Assembly: GCA_029906195.1 (NCBI GenBank)
Contig: JARWSJ010000002.1
Location: 186,001 to 250,000, forward strand
DNA length: 64,000 nucleotides
Direction: 5' to 3'
Origin: Chitinophagaceae bacterium 26-R-25
GTDB taxonomy: Bacteria; Bacteroidota; Bacteroidia; Chitinophagales; Chitinophagaceae
Translations under genes and position numbers: made by a program
Part shown: one piece after another, positions 10,501 to 19,021 of the stretch
Position numbering within the stretch: the stretch's first letter is position 1
How the letters are laid out: each line of letters opens with the position of its first letter
Notes under the pieces: model-generated
What the model was told of the DNA's origin: nothing
Database searches by the model: none
Seen by the model: only the letters and a program-made list of their open reading frames with translations

Positions 10501-11367
10501 AATAATGCAGCAAAAAATACAACTGCATTCGTTGCTGTTTCAGACTATGTGAAAGAGTACAGTCTTAGGCGCCTTGGAATTAATGGTGATAAGTGTATGA
10601 TAATTCCCAACGGAATTGATCTATCTCCATTCAGAGATGTTAAGGCCAACACTGCGAGGAAATCTTTAAGAGAAAAGCATGGCCTGTCGGACGATGAATT
10701 TGTGTTTCTTAGCGTTGGATCAATCACCCACCAAAAAAATCACCTAAGTACCATTAAGGCTTTTAATATGGTATTGAAATATTGCAAAGATGTCAAACTT
10801 GTGATACTTGGCAAGCTTTATGAACGTCAGTTATGGGATGAAATAACCGATTACATTTCATCAAATGAGCTTGAGGATTACATCATATATGCAGGGGAAT
10901 CAAAAAATCCGGCAGCTTATTATGCTATGGCAGATGCATTTGTACATAGCGCCTTTTTTGAAGGTGGGCAGCTGTCTTTGTTGGAAGCAATAGCCGCGAA
11001 TTTGCCTGTTGTTACAACCGATATTGGTTTCGCAAAACATTATAAAGGAAAACAAGGCGTATCTGTCGTTCCTGCTCCTGTTGACATTTTTGACTATCGG
11101 GGATTTATTTGGGAGCTTACGTCAACTATTTCTTGCGAAAGATACCTGGCCATTGAAATGATGAACACATATAACGAAAGGGTAAGGCCAGATTTTCCAA
11201 TGGACTTCATTGATCTTTTTGACAAGAATCATTCATTTAATAATTATGTGCGATTGATCGAATACATTATTGAAAATGACAAAATAGAAGGCTACCAACT
11301 TTCAAATTCATGGACAGAAGAGGTGGGCAGCTTTGTAGAAGAAAGTAAACCGTTAATTTATAACTAG
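7525..11367 (+). CDS. Three-domain glycosyltransferase (GT2-GT4-like-GT4)
   Basis: 1,280 residues, far longer than single-domain enzymes. Residues about 5-270 are GT2 (V-G-I-V-I-V-S-Y-N-A, L-L-I-D-N-A-S, L-L-N-S-D-V, E-D-D-D-Y-C-L-R). Residues about 395-790 are a divergent GT-B transferase (F-L-Q-A-A-G-V-F-G-G-G, V-V-Y-A-G-G-T-H-K-W). Residues about 875-1250 are a classical GT4 (S-F-L-V-G-G-L-E-N-V-V, V-G-S-I-T-H-Q-K-N, E-G-G-Q-L-S-L-L-E-A-I). Such fusions let one protein add several consecutive sugars of a repeat unit. Its stop TAG overlaps the next gene's GTG start (TAGTG), so the two are translationally coupled. Confidence 0.87.
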   Translation: MSNTIKTKVGIVIVSYNASLAVRVTLASLRQAKNDVAYELLLIDNASEPKEYKEILAAFNKHTANAKLPWEVVRLEKNKGFSGGNNVGIEKFLKDPTITHICLLNSDVIVSDCWLDNLVAKNKHIISAVTNKADSEQCVPTDYSFQLDHNCFNLSSEEITATCFNTINSFSQDWHNAWKGNLVKAEATFFCVLLSKELVEKVGLLDETFFPGGYEDDDYCLRVLNEGYDIFLARDVFIHHFGSASFGQLQSSYFSEKASKNKLYLERKHNIKCKRRPEKPVVSFELDVLFALEKKENHHLQAKYLTLYNENISALVNHLESEFSAIHPHLLACGQDVPDDLHDKTSKAKAWGSLKELWEEVCYDISKGFDNAEVSDAQIGIIREKLDELCSAVYLKAEANIETVVFLQAAGVFGGGISAKQKTSFQKLKWIASKGIPFLYNLRGIVFLGGYPYTEREKDGYFQRIKVIDQLFEDKWRIYVDHMNLASQPNWYDRPAPKTIVFHMNNHKHKWFMKLIVYMCVLKCRRVYSHSVLRMNDSNFGRIFNWPGITKVIDIHGVVPEEFRMHNDFFSAGIYDGHEKRAIEKADKVIVVTRAMQRYFEQKYQLTFDSAKTIVLPIFPNIDALAQNKIYPDGKPIVVYAGGTHKWQQVPKMLDAMNATKEKCVHKFFCPNPAEVLAMMDDELKSHPNVEIDTKPFVELLSVYEECHYGFILREDHIVNRAACPTKLVEYVAKGIVPIVDSVELGDFKEMGMRAITLQDFISGKIPTEEQRNEMAKANYMLYIRLHEINNEGKNTLQQTLNGNKSPKSLSTSARQIAKKMFPKNTFRGKALRKIFLKGNNENASSNEIAGAQQVVNQIKTVNTSQHISVSKEPVNKCDVVVQVNSFLVGGLENVVLAQIETFIEAGYTVNLLILGEAGAAAELAKEKGIALYVRTYSEEDYKYFLEQSSAKIVISHYSIYGTEICKQLGIFLLQVIHNTYMWFNNEELIEFNNAAKNTTAFVAVSDYVKEYSLRRLGINGDKCMIIPNGIDLSPFRDVKANTARKSLREKHGLSDDEFVFLSVGSITHQKNHLSTIKAFNMVLKYCKDVKLVILGKLYERQLWDEITDYISSNELEDYIIYAGESKNPAAYYAMADAFVHSAFFEGGQLSLLEAIAANLPVVTTDIGFAKHYKGKQGVSVVPAPVDIFDYRGFIWELTSTISCERYLAIEMMNTYNERVRPDFPMDFIDLFDKNHSFNNYVRLIEYIIENDKIEGYQLSNSWTEEVGSFVEESKPLIYN

Positions 11368-12449
11368 TGAAGCTCGTATCAATAATTCTACCGACGTTTA
11401 ATGGCGAAAAATTTATTGAAAGCGCTATTGATAGCTGCTTGTCGCAGAGCTATTCCAATATAGAGTTAGTTATTGTAAATGATTGCTCCGATGACAACAC
11501 CGGTAAAATCATTGAACAATATATGGCTAAGGACAAAAGGGTGAGGGTTATTACCAATGCCCGTAACATGAAATTGCCGGGCTCCCTCAATATTGGATTT
11601 GACAATGCTAATGGCGAATACTTTACATGGATATCTGATGATAATTTGTTTGGCGTTAATGCCATAGAAAAAATGGTTGGCGCATTGGAGAATGATGAGC
11701 GGGCAGATATCGTATATTCTTCCTACAGCTTTATTGATGAAGAGAACAGGCATTTGGGTCACTATGGTGACGAGCCAGAGTTTCTTGTTTTCAGTTGTAT
11801 TGTTGGTGCCTGCTTTTTATATCGCAAACATGTGCATGTCGAACTGAAAGGATATGATCGGGAAAAATTTAGAATGGAGGACATGGATTTTTGGCTGCGG
11901 GCCGCGGAAAAATTCAGGTTCTTGTATTTGGTTGAGCCCGACATGTACAAATATCGAAAACATTCGCAATCATTAACCAGTGCGATTTATGGCAATGAAG
12001 AAATACGTGCCGAATATTTGAAACATTACTTTGACTCGTTTGAAGTTTTCTTTAATAAATATCTTAAGGCCGCATTTTCAAAGGAGGACATAACGAACCA
12101 CATAAATATTTTCTTTGAACATCAGCCAGACAGAAAGGCGTTGTTAAGTGATCAGGTAATGACATATGTCAATCACTTTGACAAATTAAACAAACTCGAT
12201 TGGGAATTGGTCGGGTTTAGAAGAAATGTAGTCAGCGAGATGATTGAAAAAAAGCGAGAAAAGATAATCGGTTTGATGATCAATGATCTTCAGTTCGAGA
12301 ATCAAAAACTTAGAAAGAAAAATCCTAAGCTGGCGTTGCATCTGAACAAGCCGATTTCCTGGTACTATAAAGAATATGAAACATTGCCTTTGTGGTATAA
12401 AAGAATAGGGCACGTTATAAAATTTTTTCAGAGGAATAAATCCTGGTAA
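11367..12449 (+). CDS. Family 2 glycosyltransferase
   Basis: 360 residues from a GTG start that overlaps the preceding stop by one base. GT-A features: S-I-I-L-P-T-F-N-G-E, I-V-N-D-C-S-D-D, W-I-S-D-D-N as the D-x-D equivalent, and E-D-M-D-F-W-L-R-A as the acceptor/base region. The C-terminus has a short helical stretch ending P-I-S-W-Y-Y-K-E-Y-E-T-L-P-L-W-Y, a degenerate version of the W-Y-x-x-T-Y-E tail seen in two other proteins of the locus. Likely an inverting transferase acting on the same glycan; the sugar is unknown. Confidence 0.86.
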   Translation: MKLVSIILPTFNGEKFIESAIDSCLSQSYSNIELVIVNDCSDDNTGKIIEQYMAKDKRVRVITNARNMKLPGSLNIGFDNANGEYFTWISDDNLFGVNAIEKMVGALENDERADIVYSSYSFIDEENRHLGHYGDEPEFLVFSCIVGACFLYRKHVHVELKGYDREKFRMEDMDFWLRAAEKFRFLYLVEPDMYKYRKHSQSLTSAIYGNEEIRAEYLKHYFDSFEVFFNKYLKAAFSKEDITNHINIFFEHQPDRKALLSDQVMTYVNHFDKLNKLDWELVGFRRNVVSEMIEKKREKIIGLMINDLQFENQKLRKKNPKLALHLNKPISWYYKEYETLPLWYKRIGHVIKFFQRNKSW

Positions 12450-12478
12450 TTGTTTTTTAAAAAAAGTATTGATAGAAT

Positions 12479-14635
12479 TTGAACTACTGGTTACTCACTA
12501 CAGAATTTCCTCCTTTTCATGGTGGCGGCATCAGCACTTATTGTTATTTTACCGTAAGAATGCTGGTTAAATCTGGTATAGATGTTACTGTGTTTGTGCC
12601 GGATGAAAAGCAGAATGATTTTTCCATTAATACAACGGACGGGGTAAGGGTTGTTGCATTCAATCCCGATAGAAAAAACACATCTTCCTATCTCGGATAT
12701 GCTGCAAGGCTCAGCTATGAGTTTGCGCATATTGTTCACGACATTGCAGAAAAATATGGCACACCCGATGTTATTGAGTCGCAGGACTACTTAGGAATTG
12801 CCTATTATTTGCAGCAATATAAATTCTTAGGTTGGAAGCAGTTTTCGCAGGTGCCAATTATTATCACATTACATTCTCCTGCCTTTTTGTATTTGGAGTA
12901 TAATAAAGTGTCAACATACAGCTTTCCGGATTTTTGGACCTGCGAGATGGAGAAGCAAAGCATTGTAATGGCTGATAAGCTGATTTCTCCCTCTGATTTT
13001 TTAAAGCAATTTATCCAGGAGCAACTTCAAATTTCAGAGAAACAAATTTCTGTAATTGTCAACCCATATGAAGCCGGTGAGCAATCTTTTTCTAAATCAT
13101 TTCAGGACAAGAAGATTGTATACTACGGTAAACTTTCACCTCAGAAAGGATCCTTTGAATTGCTTAAGTATTTCAAAAAACTCTGGGACAATGGTTTTAC
13201 AAGTTGTTTGAATGTTATTGGAGGAACAGGGATTGTTTATCATCCGAACATGCAAACAATGGGCGAGTTTGTAAGATCTGAATATGGGGAATATATTGAC
13301 AAAGGGTTGTTGAAGCTGCACGGTAAAATTTCGCCATCTCAAATGAAGCAGCATTTGAGTGACGCCCACGTAATACTTGTTCCGAGTATAGTTGATAACC
13401 TGCCATATGTTGTTCTGGAAGCCATGGACATGGGGAAGGTAGTGCTGGCCTCGGTTCAGGGTGGTCAAAAGGAAATAATAACTGACGGCGTTAACGGTTT
13501 TTTATTTGATCATTTCATTGAAAATGATTTTGAAAACAAGTTGTTGCAGATATTGTCCCTAAGCGCAGATGAGATTGGTAGGATAGGAGATGCAGCTATT
13601 GCAAGAGTTAGGAGCGGGTACTCCCCGCAAATAATTTCGTCAAGAAAGATTGCCGAAATAGAATTGTTCTGGGAAGAGAAGAAAGCAGGAAATGCGAAAT
13701 TTCCATTTTTATACCAGGAGAAAACTGCCGATATAGGTTATAGCAATGATGAAAGGCTGACAGTGATAATTCCTTATTACAACATGGGGAAGTATATCGA
13801 TGAATGCATAGGCTCCGTAAAGAATTCTGTCTTTTCATCGATTGATATAATGATCATTAATGATGGCAGCACGGATAAAGACAGCGTTGATCGATTGGCA
13901 GTTATTGCGAAAACGCATCCCGAAATAAAAATTGTTCATCAAGCCAACAAGGGGTTGCCCACGACGAGGAATATCGGCGCCAAACTTGCAACCGGTAATT
14001 ACATTGCCTTTTTGGATGCAGACGATAAAGTTGATCCACAGTACTACTCAAAAGCGATCGATGTTTTGAAGCAATACGATAACGTCTTTTTTGTGGGGAG
14101 CTGGGTTCGTTATTTTGGCAATACGGAAAGAATTTGGCCAACATTTACACCCCAACCACCATATATCCTTGTTCATAACTCAGTTAATAGCAGTGCGCTT
14201 GTTTATAAACGGGAAGCTTTTCTGCAGGGCGGCCTCAATGACAAGCATTTTGTTTTTGGTCTTGAGGACTATGATAGTGTAGTAAGTATGCTTTCGAAAG
14301 GGTTTAATGGCGTCGTTATTCCGGAATGCTTATTCTATTATCGTGTAAGGCCAAACTCAATGTTTAGGGCAATTACAAAGAATAAGTTTCTCTATTCCAA
14401 CAAAGCCATTGCAGAAAAACATGCCGCCTATTTTTCTAAATTTTGTATCGGAGTTATCAATCTGTTGAATGCGAATGGTCCCGGATATTTATTTGACAAT
14501 CCCACTTTTGAAGTAAAAGTTTCATCATCAACACTAACAGAAAATAAATGGAAACGAACAATTAAAAATTTCATTGGCAGCAATGAGTTGTTGAAGTCCA
14601 GAGCAATTAAAATCAAAAACAAATTAAAACTATAA
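12479..14635 (+). CDS. Bifunctional glycosyltransferase (GT4-GT2 fusion)
   Basis: 718 residues from a TTG start (M-N-Y-W-L-L-T-T-E-F-P-P-F-H-G-G-G). No in-frame ATG would preserve the conserved first strand and glycine loop. N-terminal GT4 (1-about 400): G-K-L-S-P-Q-K-G donor loop and V-V-L-E-A-M-D-M-G-K. C-terminal GT2 (about 435-690): T-V-I-I-P-Y-Y-N-M-G, I-I-N-D-G-S-T-D, F-L-D-A-D-D-K. Two linkages could be made by one polypeptide. The stop overlaps the exporter permease start (TAATG), linking glycan synthesis and export in one operon. Confidence 0.87.
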   Translation: MNYWLLTTEFPPFHGGGISTYCYFTVRMLVKSGIDVTVFVPDEKQNDFSINTTDGVRVVAFNPDRKNTSSYLGYAARLSYEFAHIVHDIAEKYGTPDVIESQDYLGIAYYLQQYKFLGWKQFSQVPIIITLHSPAFLYLEYNKVSTYSFPDFWTCEMEKQSIVMADKLISPSDFLKQFIQEQLQISEKQISVIVNPYEAGEQSFSKSFQDKKIVYYGKLSPQKGSFELLKYFKKLWDNGFTSCLNVIGGTGIVYHPNMQTMGEFVRSEYGEYIDKGLLKLHGKISPSQMKQHLSDAHVILVPSIVDNLPYVVLEAMDMGKVVLASVQGGQKEIITDGVNGFLFDHFIENDFENKLLQILSLSADEIGRIGDAAIARVRSGYSPQIISSRKIAEIELFWEEKKAGNAKFPFLYQEKTADIGYSNDERLTVIIPYYNMGKYIDECIGSVKNSVFSSIDIMIINDGSTDKDSVDRLAVIAKTHPEIKIVHQANKGLPTTRNIGAKLATGNYIAFLDADDKVDPQYYSKAIDVLKQYDNVFFVGSWVRYFGNTERIWPTFTPQPPYILVHNSVNSSALVYKREAFLQGGLNDKHFVFGLEDYDSVVSMLSKGFNGVVIPECLFYYRVRPNSMFRAITKNKFLYSNKAIAEKHAAYFSKFCIGVINLLNANGPGYLFDNPTFEVKVSSSTLTENKWKRTIKNFIGSNELLKSRAIKIKNKLKL

Positions 14636-15432
14636 TGATAATTGGAATCGTGAAGGATTGGATAAAAAGTTCCAATAAGCTTGAAAGATTATGGCTTCTT
14701 GCAAAAATTGAATTTAAACTCCGTTATTATGAAAATAAGTTAGGGTTGTTGTGGGCGTTGCTTAAGCCGATAATGGATATCTGTATTTACTACATAGCGT
14801 TTAAGGTAATAATGAAGACAGATATTCCAGCCTTTGCTTCGTTTCTTTTCGTGGGTTTAATTCTATGGAACTTTTTTGTGGAATCTACCGGGGGAACAAT
14901 TCAAATTTTGAATACCAAGAAGTACTTGTACGAGTACAGCAATATGAACAAGATTGAGATATACATTTCTACATTGCTGGCGAATAGTATTGGCTTTTTC
15001 TTTAACCTTGCAATGTTTCTCATCTTTTATAATTTTATTGAATCAGATTCCATAGGATTTCAATCCCAGAACTTATGGATTATTGTACTGTTTATTAACC
15101 TTTTCATTCTTTCGTTGGGTATGTCTCTTATCCTTTCGAATATTTACATTATAGCGAAGGACATTACACAAATATGGGCCGTATTCACTTCTTTTCTGTT
15201 CTTTCTGTCTCCGATATTTTACAAGCTATCAACATTTAAAGAAGCGTTGCCTTCATTCGACTATGGCAATCCTATTGCGGGAATCATTATCAATGCCCGT
15301 AGAGTGATGATGCAAGGGCTGGAACCGGATTTCAGGCTGATGATCTTCGACTTCGGGTATGCATTTTTTCTGCTCTTTTTGGGATTTGTTTTCTTAAACA
15401 AACTGGGATCCAAAGCTGCTGAAAAACTCTAA
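14635..15432 (+). CDS. ABC-2 polysaccharide export permease (Wzm-like)
   Basis: 265 residues with about six hydrophobic segments and the family layout: amphipathic N-terminus (L-A-K-I-E-F-K-L-R-Y-Y-E-N-K-L-G), then paired membrane helices, and a late P-I-F-Y-K segment before a re-entrant region. Members pair with an ATPase to export undecaprenyl- or lipid-linked O-antigen, capsule or teichoic-acid chains across the inner membrane. The ATPase gene follows after 12 bp and the upstream transferase gene overlaps its start. Which class of polysaccharide is exported is inferred only from context. Confidence 0.88.
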   Translation: MIIGIVKDWIKSSNKLERLWLLAKIEFKLRYYENKLGLLWALLKPIMDICIYYIAFKVIMKTDIPAFASFLFVGLILWNFFVESTGGTIQILNTKKYLYEYSNMNKIEIYISTLLANSIGFFFNLAMFLIFYNFIESDSIGFQSQNLWIIVLFINLFILSLGMSLILSNIYIIAKDITQIWAVFTSFLFFLSPIFYKLSTFKEALPSFDYGNPIAGIIINARRVMMQGLEPDFRLMIFDFGYAFFLLFLGFVFLNKLGSKAAEKL

Positions 15433-15444
15433 ACTTTATCAACT

Positions 15445-16179
15445 ATGAATCAAGAATTTGCAATACAAGCTAAAAATATAAGTAAGACATTTCATATTTC
15501 GGAAGACAGTCACAACACTGTGAAACACCGTTTGTTTAATATCTTCAACCCTCCACGCTCCAAGAAAGTAGAAGCTTTGAAGATGATGAACTTTGAAGTA
15601 AAAAAGGGTGAGTGTATTGGATTGATTGGTAGAAATGGTAGCGGAAAATCTACGCTCACCAAAATACTTGCCGGTGTGTATCCAACAGATACCGGCCATA
15701 TCAACATCAATGGCAGTACACTTTTAATGAACCTTGGTGTGGGTATGAGCCATGAGTTGACTGCGCGTGAGAACGTGTATGTATCAGCTTCCGTACTGGG
15801 ATTGAAAATTAAAGAGATCGATGAGATATTTGATAAGATCATTGAGTTCGCTGAGTTGAAAGAGTTTGTTGATACAAAAATAAAATTTTATTCTTCCGGT
15901 ATGGTGGCTCGTTTGGGCTTTTCAATTGCAGTTAATGCCGGAGCAGACATCATGTTCCTTGATGAAATATTCGCCGTTGGTGATATGAAGTTCCAGGAAA
16001 AGGCTGTAAAGGTTTTTGAGAGCAGCTGGATCGAAGGAAAAACTGTAATTCTCGTAAGCCATTCGATGGACACGATTCAAAAGTATTGTCAACGCAGTGC
16101 TTACATGAAACACGGCAAAATGGAGTTTTTTGGTGAAACCGAAAAAGCCGTTGAAATGTATCTGGCAGATAACAATTAA
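15445..16179 (+). CDS. ABC polysaccharide export ATPase (Wzt/KpsT/TagH-like)
   Basis: 244 residues. Walker A G-R-N-G-S-G-K-S-T at 62-70, a signature region F-Y-S-S-G-M-V-A-R-L-G-F, Walker B I-M-F-L-D-E and the switch His in V-S-H-S-M. The chain stops after the nucleotide-binding domain. It lacks the roughly 150-200-residue C-terminal carbohydrate-binding domain that classical Wzt uses to recognise capped O-antigen termini. This points to export without cap recognition, or to a capsule/TagH-type substrate. Last gene of the operon; a hairpin at 16201-16238 follows. Confidence 0.9.
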   Translation: MNQEFAIQAKNISKTFHISEDSHNTVKHRLFNIFNPPRSKKVEALKMMNFEVKKGECIGLIGRNGSGKSTLTKILAGVYPTDTGHININGSTLLMNLGVGMSHELTARENVYVSASVLGLKIKEIDEIFDKIIEFAELKEFVDTKIKFYSSGMVARLGFSIAVNAGADIMFLDEIFAVGDMKFQEKAVKVFESSWIEGKTVILVSHSMDTIQKYCQRSAYMKHGKMEFFGETEKAVEMYLADNN

Positions 16180-16200
16180 AAGTACTGACACATAAATAGT

Positions 16201-16246
16201 GTTGATTAGTGATTGACAATGATCAATGGCTAATCAACATTTTTGT
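16201..16246. terminator. Bidirectional terminator between exporter and ligase genes
   Basis: Perfect 9-bp outer stem (gttgattag / ctaatcaac, 16201-16209 and 16230-16238) with an inner gattg/gatca arm, then a short T-run. It sits between convergent genes and can serve both. Confidence 0.6.
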
Positions 16247-16263
16247 AAATGGATGCTGTTATT

Positions 16264-17598
16264 CTATTGACTTGTTTTAAGATGCTTGGCGTCTGTTGTT
16301 TCGTCACGCTTAGCTGATTGCACGGATTTGGGCACAAACGCTGCGATGATAAGGCTCAGAAAGAATCCCATCGTTATGTTTCCCAAACTTCTGTCGAGAT
16401 ATGTTTCAGGAAACATAACAAATACAAAGACTGCGATCACGATACAACCAAGGGCGAATTTGTTTTGGAAAGATTGTATGAATGGCAAAATAATAAAGCC
16501 CAGTGCGAACAGCACCAAACCTACGATGCCAAATGTTACCAGCACATCAATATAAGTGTTGTGTGTATTGCGGCGGCTTTGTACACCAAAATCAAAATTG
16601 TTCTTTTTATATTCCTCTACCAATTGATCTTGCTTGTCGCCAATTTGAACACCAAAAGCGGGATGCGCCTTGATCAGATTGGCTGCACATTTCCAAACAG
16701 CCAAACGTATATTGGCGCCATTCCACTGGTCCGCGGTCACTTCCATATTGTAGTGGCTTTCTTTTCCATGACTCTGGAAATTATAACTTGTATATCCCAG
16801 CTCCCTGAATCTATTTATAGTTTTTGGAAAAAAATTTACAAGCAAGAATGAGCCAATCAGAAGTCCTATTATCAAAGTAGCACCTTCCAATACTTTTTTA
16901 TAACGAATGACGTAATAGAAAGCAAACAATAAAATGCTGCTATAAAGAATGATAATGTTCATGCGGCTCGCCAGCATAAAGTGGGTGAACATTAAAAATA
17001 GTATGACCACGTACATCCAGCTTTTATTGGAGTAGGCGCTCTCCTTTTTTATCAATAGGTAGAAGTAAAAATAAATGGCAAGCGTCACCATCATTGCGAA
17101 GTAGATGGATTGCTTTTCGATCGCGATACTAAAGCTATCATTGTACAAAACGGCAGGATCGTGCGTGAGCTTGTATTGATATGCAGCCCAGCCAAAGCAA
17201 ACAAATGCAGCAATGGTAATAAGATTGGCAATGTAAAACAGTAAACGATCAAACAATGCAGGTCTCAAGTAAATGGTGCCGAGTGCTATTGGAAACAAGA
17301 ACAATGGCACCCGCATACCAAGCATGGTAAAAGCTTCATCTTTGTTTATGGATAAAAAAGCACTGATGACTTGCAGCAAATAAAAAGCACAAATGAAAAT
17401 CACTGCTTTTCTTTCTTTCAGCAACGTCCATTTTTCATGCAGGGAATTAAAGAAAAAACTAAAGACAAAAATGGTACCTATAACAACATTGCAGATTACC
17501 GGATATAAAGGAAAAAAGAAAGTAATGAAGAACAAAATAACAAGAATCGTCAGGATATTTTCCTTTGTTGTAAACTTGCTGCTATTGATGTTTTCCAA
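16264..17598 (-). CDS. O-antigen ligase / Wzy_C-family membrane protein
   Basis: 444 residues with about ten to twelve hydrophobic segments and a large periplasmic loop carrying R-x-x-x-H-N-T-Y, the H-N-x-Y motif of the Wzy_C (O-antigen ligase/polymerase) family, just before the last helix pair. WaaL-type members join polymerised glycan from the carrier lipid to lipid A-core; Wzy-type members polymerise repeat units. With an ABC-type exporter next door, no Wzy is needed, so ligation is the more likely job. It is convergent to the polysaccharide operon and therefore separately transcribed. Ligase and polymerase cannot be told apart from sequence alone. Confidence 0.82.
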   Translation of the reverse strand: MENINSSKFTTKENILTILVILFFITFFFPLYPVICNVVIGTIFVFSFFFNSLHEKWTLLKERKAVIFICAFYLLQVISAFLSINKDEAFTMLGMRVPLFLFPIALGTIYLRPALFDRLLFYIANLITIAAFVCFGWAAYQYKLTHDPAVLYNDSFSIAIEKQSIYFAMMVTLAIYFYFYLLIKKESAYSNKSWMYVVILFLMFTHFMLASRMNIIILYSSILLFAFYYVIRYKKVLEGATLIIGLLIGSFLLVNFFPKTINRFRELGYTSYNFQSHGKESHYNMEVTADQWNGANIRLAVWKCAANLIKAHPAFGVQIGDKQDQLVEEYKKNNFDFGVQSRRNTHNTYIDVLVTFGIVGLVLFALGFIILPFIQSFQNKFALGCIVIAVFVFVMFPETYLDRSLGNITMGFFLSLIIAAFVPKSVQSAKRDETTDAKHLKTSQ

Positions 17599-17731
17599 AG
17601 TGATGGCTTAATGTTTGAGATGCGCGAAGATAATTCTATTACAAATCTGTTTAAACATTCCAAGCCTTAATCACGTTATTTTTTGGTCATGCCCAACGGA
17701 GGTAAAACCGTGTCCTGTATTGATTTCTGAA

Positions 17732-17790
17732 TAAAAAAAGCTCCCGTTTTTACGCCGGTATCCGGGCGAAAAACGGGAGCGGAGCTTCTT
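17732..17790 (-). terminator. Strong intrinsic terminator of the cytochrome gene
   Basis: A 12-bp perfect arm (gctcccgttttt / aaaaacgggagc, 17740-17780) encloses a GC-rich loop stem. On the minus strand a T-run follows at once (17732-17739). It ends the leftward cytochrome c transcript before the ligase-gene promoter region. Confidence 0.85.
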
Positions 17791-17801
17791 CTTTTCAAAA
17801 G

Positions 17802-18731
17802 CTATTTTTTCACGATGGTTGTTTTTACAGGTTTCAGGGTTTTAAGATAATTGTAGACGGCGGTTAACTCATCGTCGTCCATTCTTTTGAATGAGTTCCA
17901 CGGCATTGGACTGCCCGGAATAATTTTACCCATGCGAAAACGATCGATGAAATTTTTCTTTGACCAGTTGAATATTCTGCTGGTTGAATCAGGTGTAAGG
18001 TTAGGGGTTATAAAACCTTCTACTTCGCCGCCACCGCCAAAAGGTTCTCCAATGTATGCTCCTGACATGTCTCTTTGTGTATGGCAACCATTACACTCGG
18101 CCACGCTCAGGGCGAGATATTTTCCGTAGGCTGCAGTGGTGTCCCTTGTAACAGTCTTTGGAACCTCACCAGAAGGCCCAACAGGTTTTACCAAAAATGC
18201 TTTCACAATATTGCCCACTACATTCAGTTCATTTTCCGGCACTTCGTTTCTCACAGGTTTTTGTGCACGTAAATAAGATATAACAGCGGTAAGATCTTCG
18301 TCGCTCATGTTGTGGAACGGCATGAAATCATACACTGCCGCGCCGTTTGGATGTACACCAAAACGCAGCACTCTTGCTATTTCACCATCGGTATAATTGC
18401 CGATGCCTGTTTCCCTATCTGGTGTAATGTTTTTGGAATATACCGTTCCCACAGGCAGCGCAAACTTAAAGCCTCCGGTAAGTGGCACTTCCTGGCCCAG
18501 CGCGGAAAGTGAATCGACATTCGCAGTGCTGTGGCAGTTGATACAATGTGCCGAGCTGAACACCAGGTGCTTACCCCTCGCAATCACTGCAGTGTCTGCA
18601 GAGGCTTTGATTTCAGGATAAGGTGCTTCAAATCTCAGGTCCTGGCGTGATGCTACAGTCACAGTGATACCCGCAACAATTACAGCCAGTACTATAAAGG
18701 TCCATTTCAAAATTTTTTTCAGCTTTCTCAT
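17802..18731 (-). CDS. Membrane-anchored di-haem cytochrome c
   Basis: 309 residues: a Lys-rich N-terminus plus one transmembrane anchor (about residues 9-27), then two cytochrome-c domains each with a covalent haem site, C63-x-x-C-H67 and C213-x-x-C-H217. Candidate axial Met ligands lie in D-F-M-P-F-H-N-M (137) and the late S-P-M-P-W segment. Family knowledge: such proteins shuttle electrons in the periplasm from a dehydrogenase to the respiratory chain. No dehydrogenase is adjacent, so the donor is unknown. Single gene with its own strong terminator. Confidence 0.88.
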   Translation of the reverse strand: MRKLKKILKWTFIVLAVIVAGITVTVASRQDLRFEAPYPEIKASADTAVIARGKHLVFSSAHCINCHSTANVDSLSALGQEVPLTGGFKFALPVGTVYSKNITPDRETGIGNYTDGEIARVLRFGVHPNGAAVYDFMPFHNMSDEDLTAVISYLRAQKPVRNEVPENELNVVGNIVKAFLVKPVGPSGEVPKTVTRDTTAAYGKYLALSVAECNGCHTQRDMSGAYIGEPFGGGGEVEGFITPNLTPDSTSRIFNWSKKNFIDRFRMGKIIPGSPMPWNSFKRMDDDELTAVYNYLKTLKPVKTTIVKK

Positions 18732-18886
18732 AACAAGTTGTGGTAAGGTTTAGGAGAACCACGCCACAAGGTAGAAATGGGAAAAAGCCGGTGCAATGAG
18801 AGAGGCGGTGAACTGATGAAATGGCTGCATGAAGTGTCAATTTGAAAATATGGGAATTTGAATTTGAGAATGAGGGTGCCGAAGAA

Positions 18887-18977
18887 GGTTGTTAGTTGAT
18901 GGTTGATGGTTGTTGGGCTTTCATGATGACTATTCGAAATTGAACTCTAACAACTAGTAACCAACAACTAACAACTT
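18887..18977. repeat. Intergenic palindromic repeat (GTTGTTAG type)
   Basis: Imperfect inverted repeat with arms about 18887-18917 and 18945-18977, built from GTTGTTAGTTG/CAACTAACAAC units. A related element lies at 25549-25612, sharing the CGAAA...CTCTAA...ACCAACAACT text in its right arm. Looks like a dispersed non-coding palindromic repeat (REP-like). Confidence 0.65.
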
Positions 18978-19021
18978 TTTTAACAAGGCATGATTTTTAA
19001 AGTGTTGCCTAAAATAATTTT

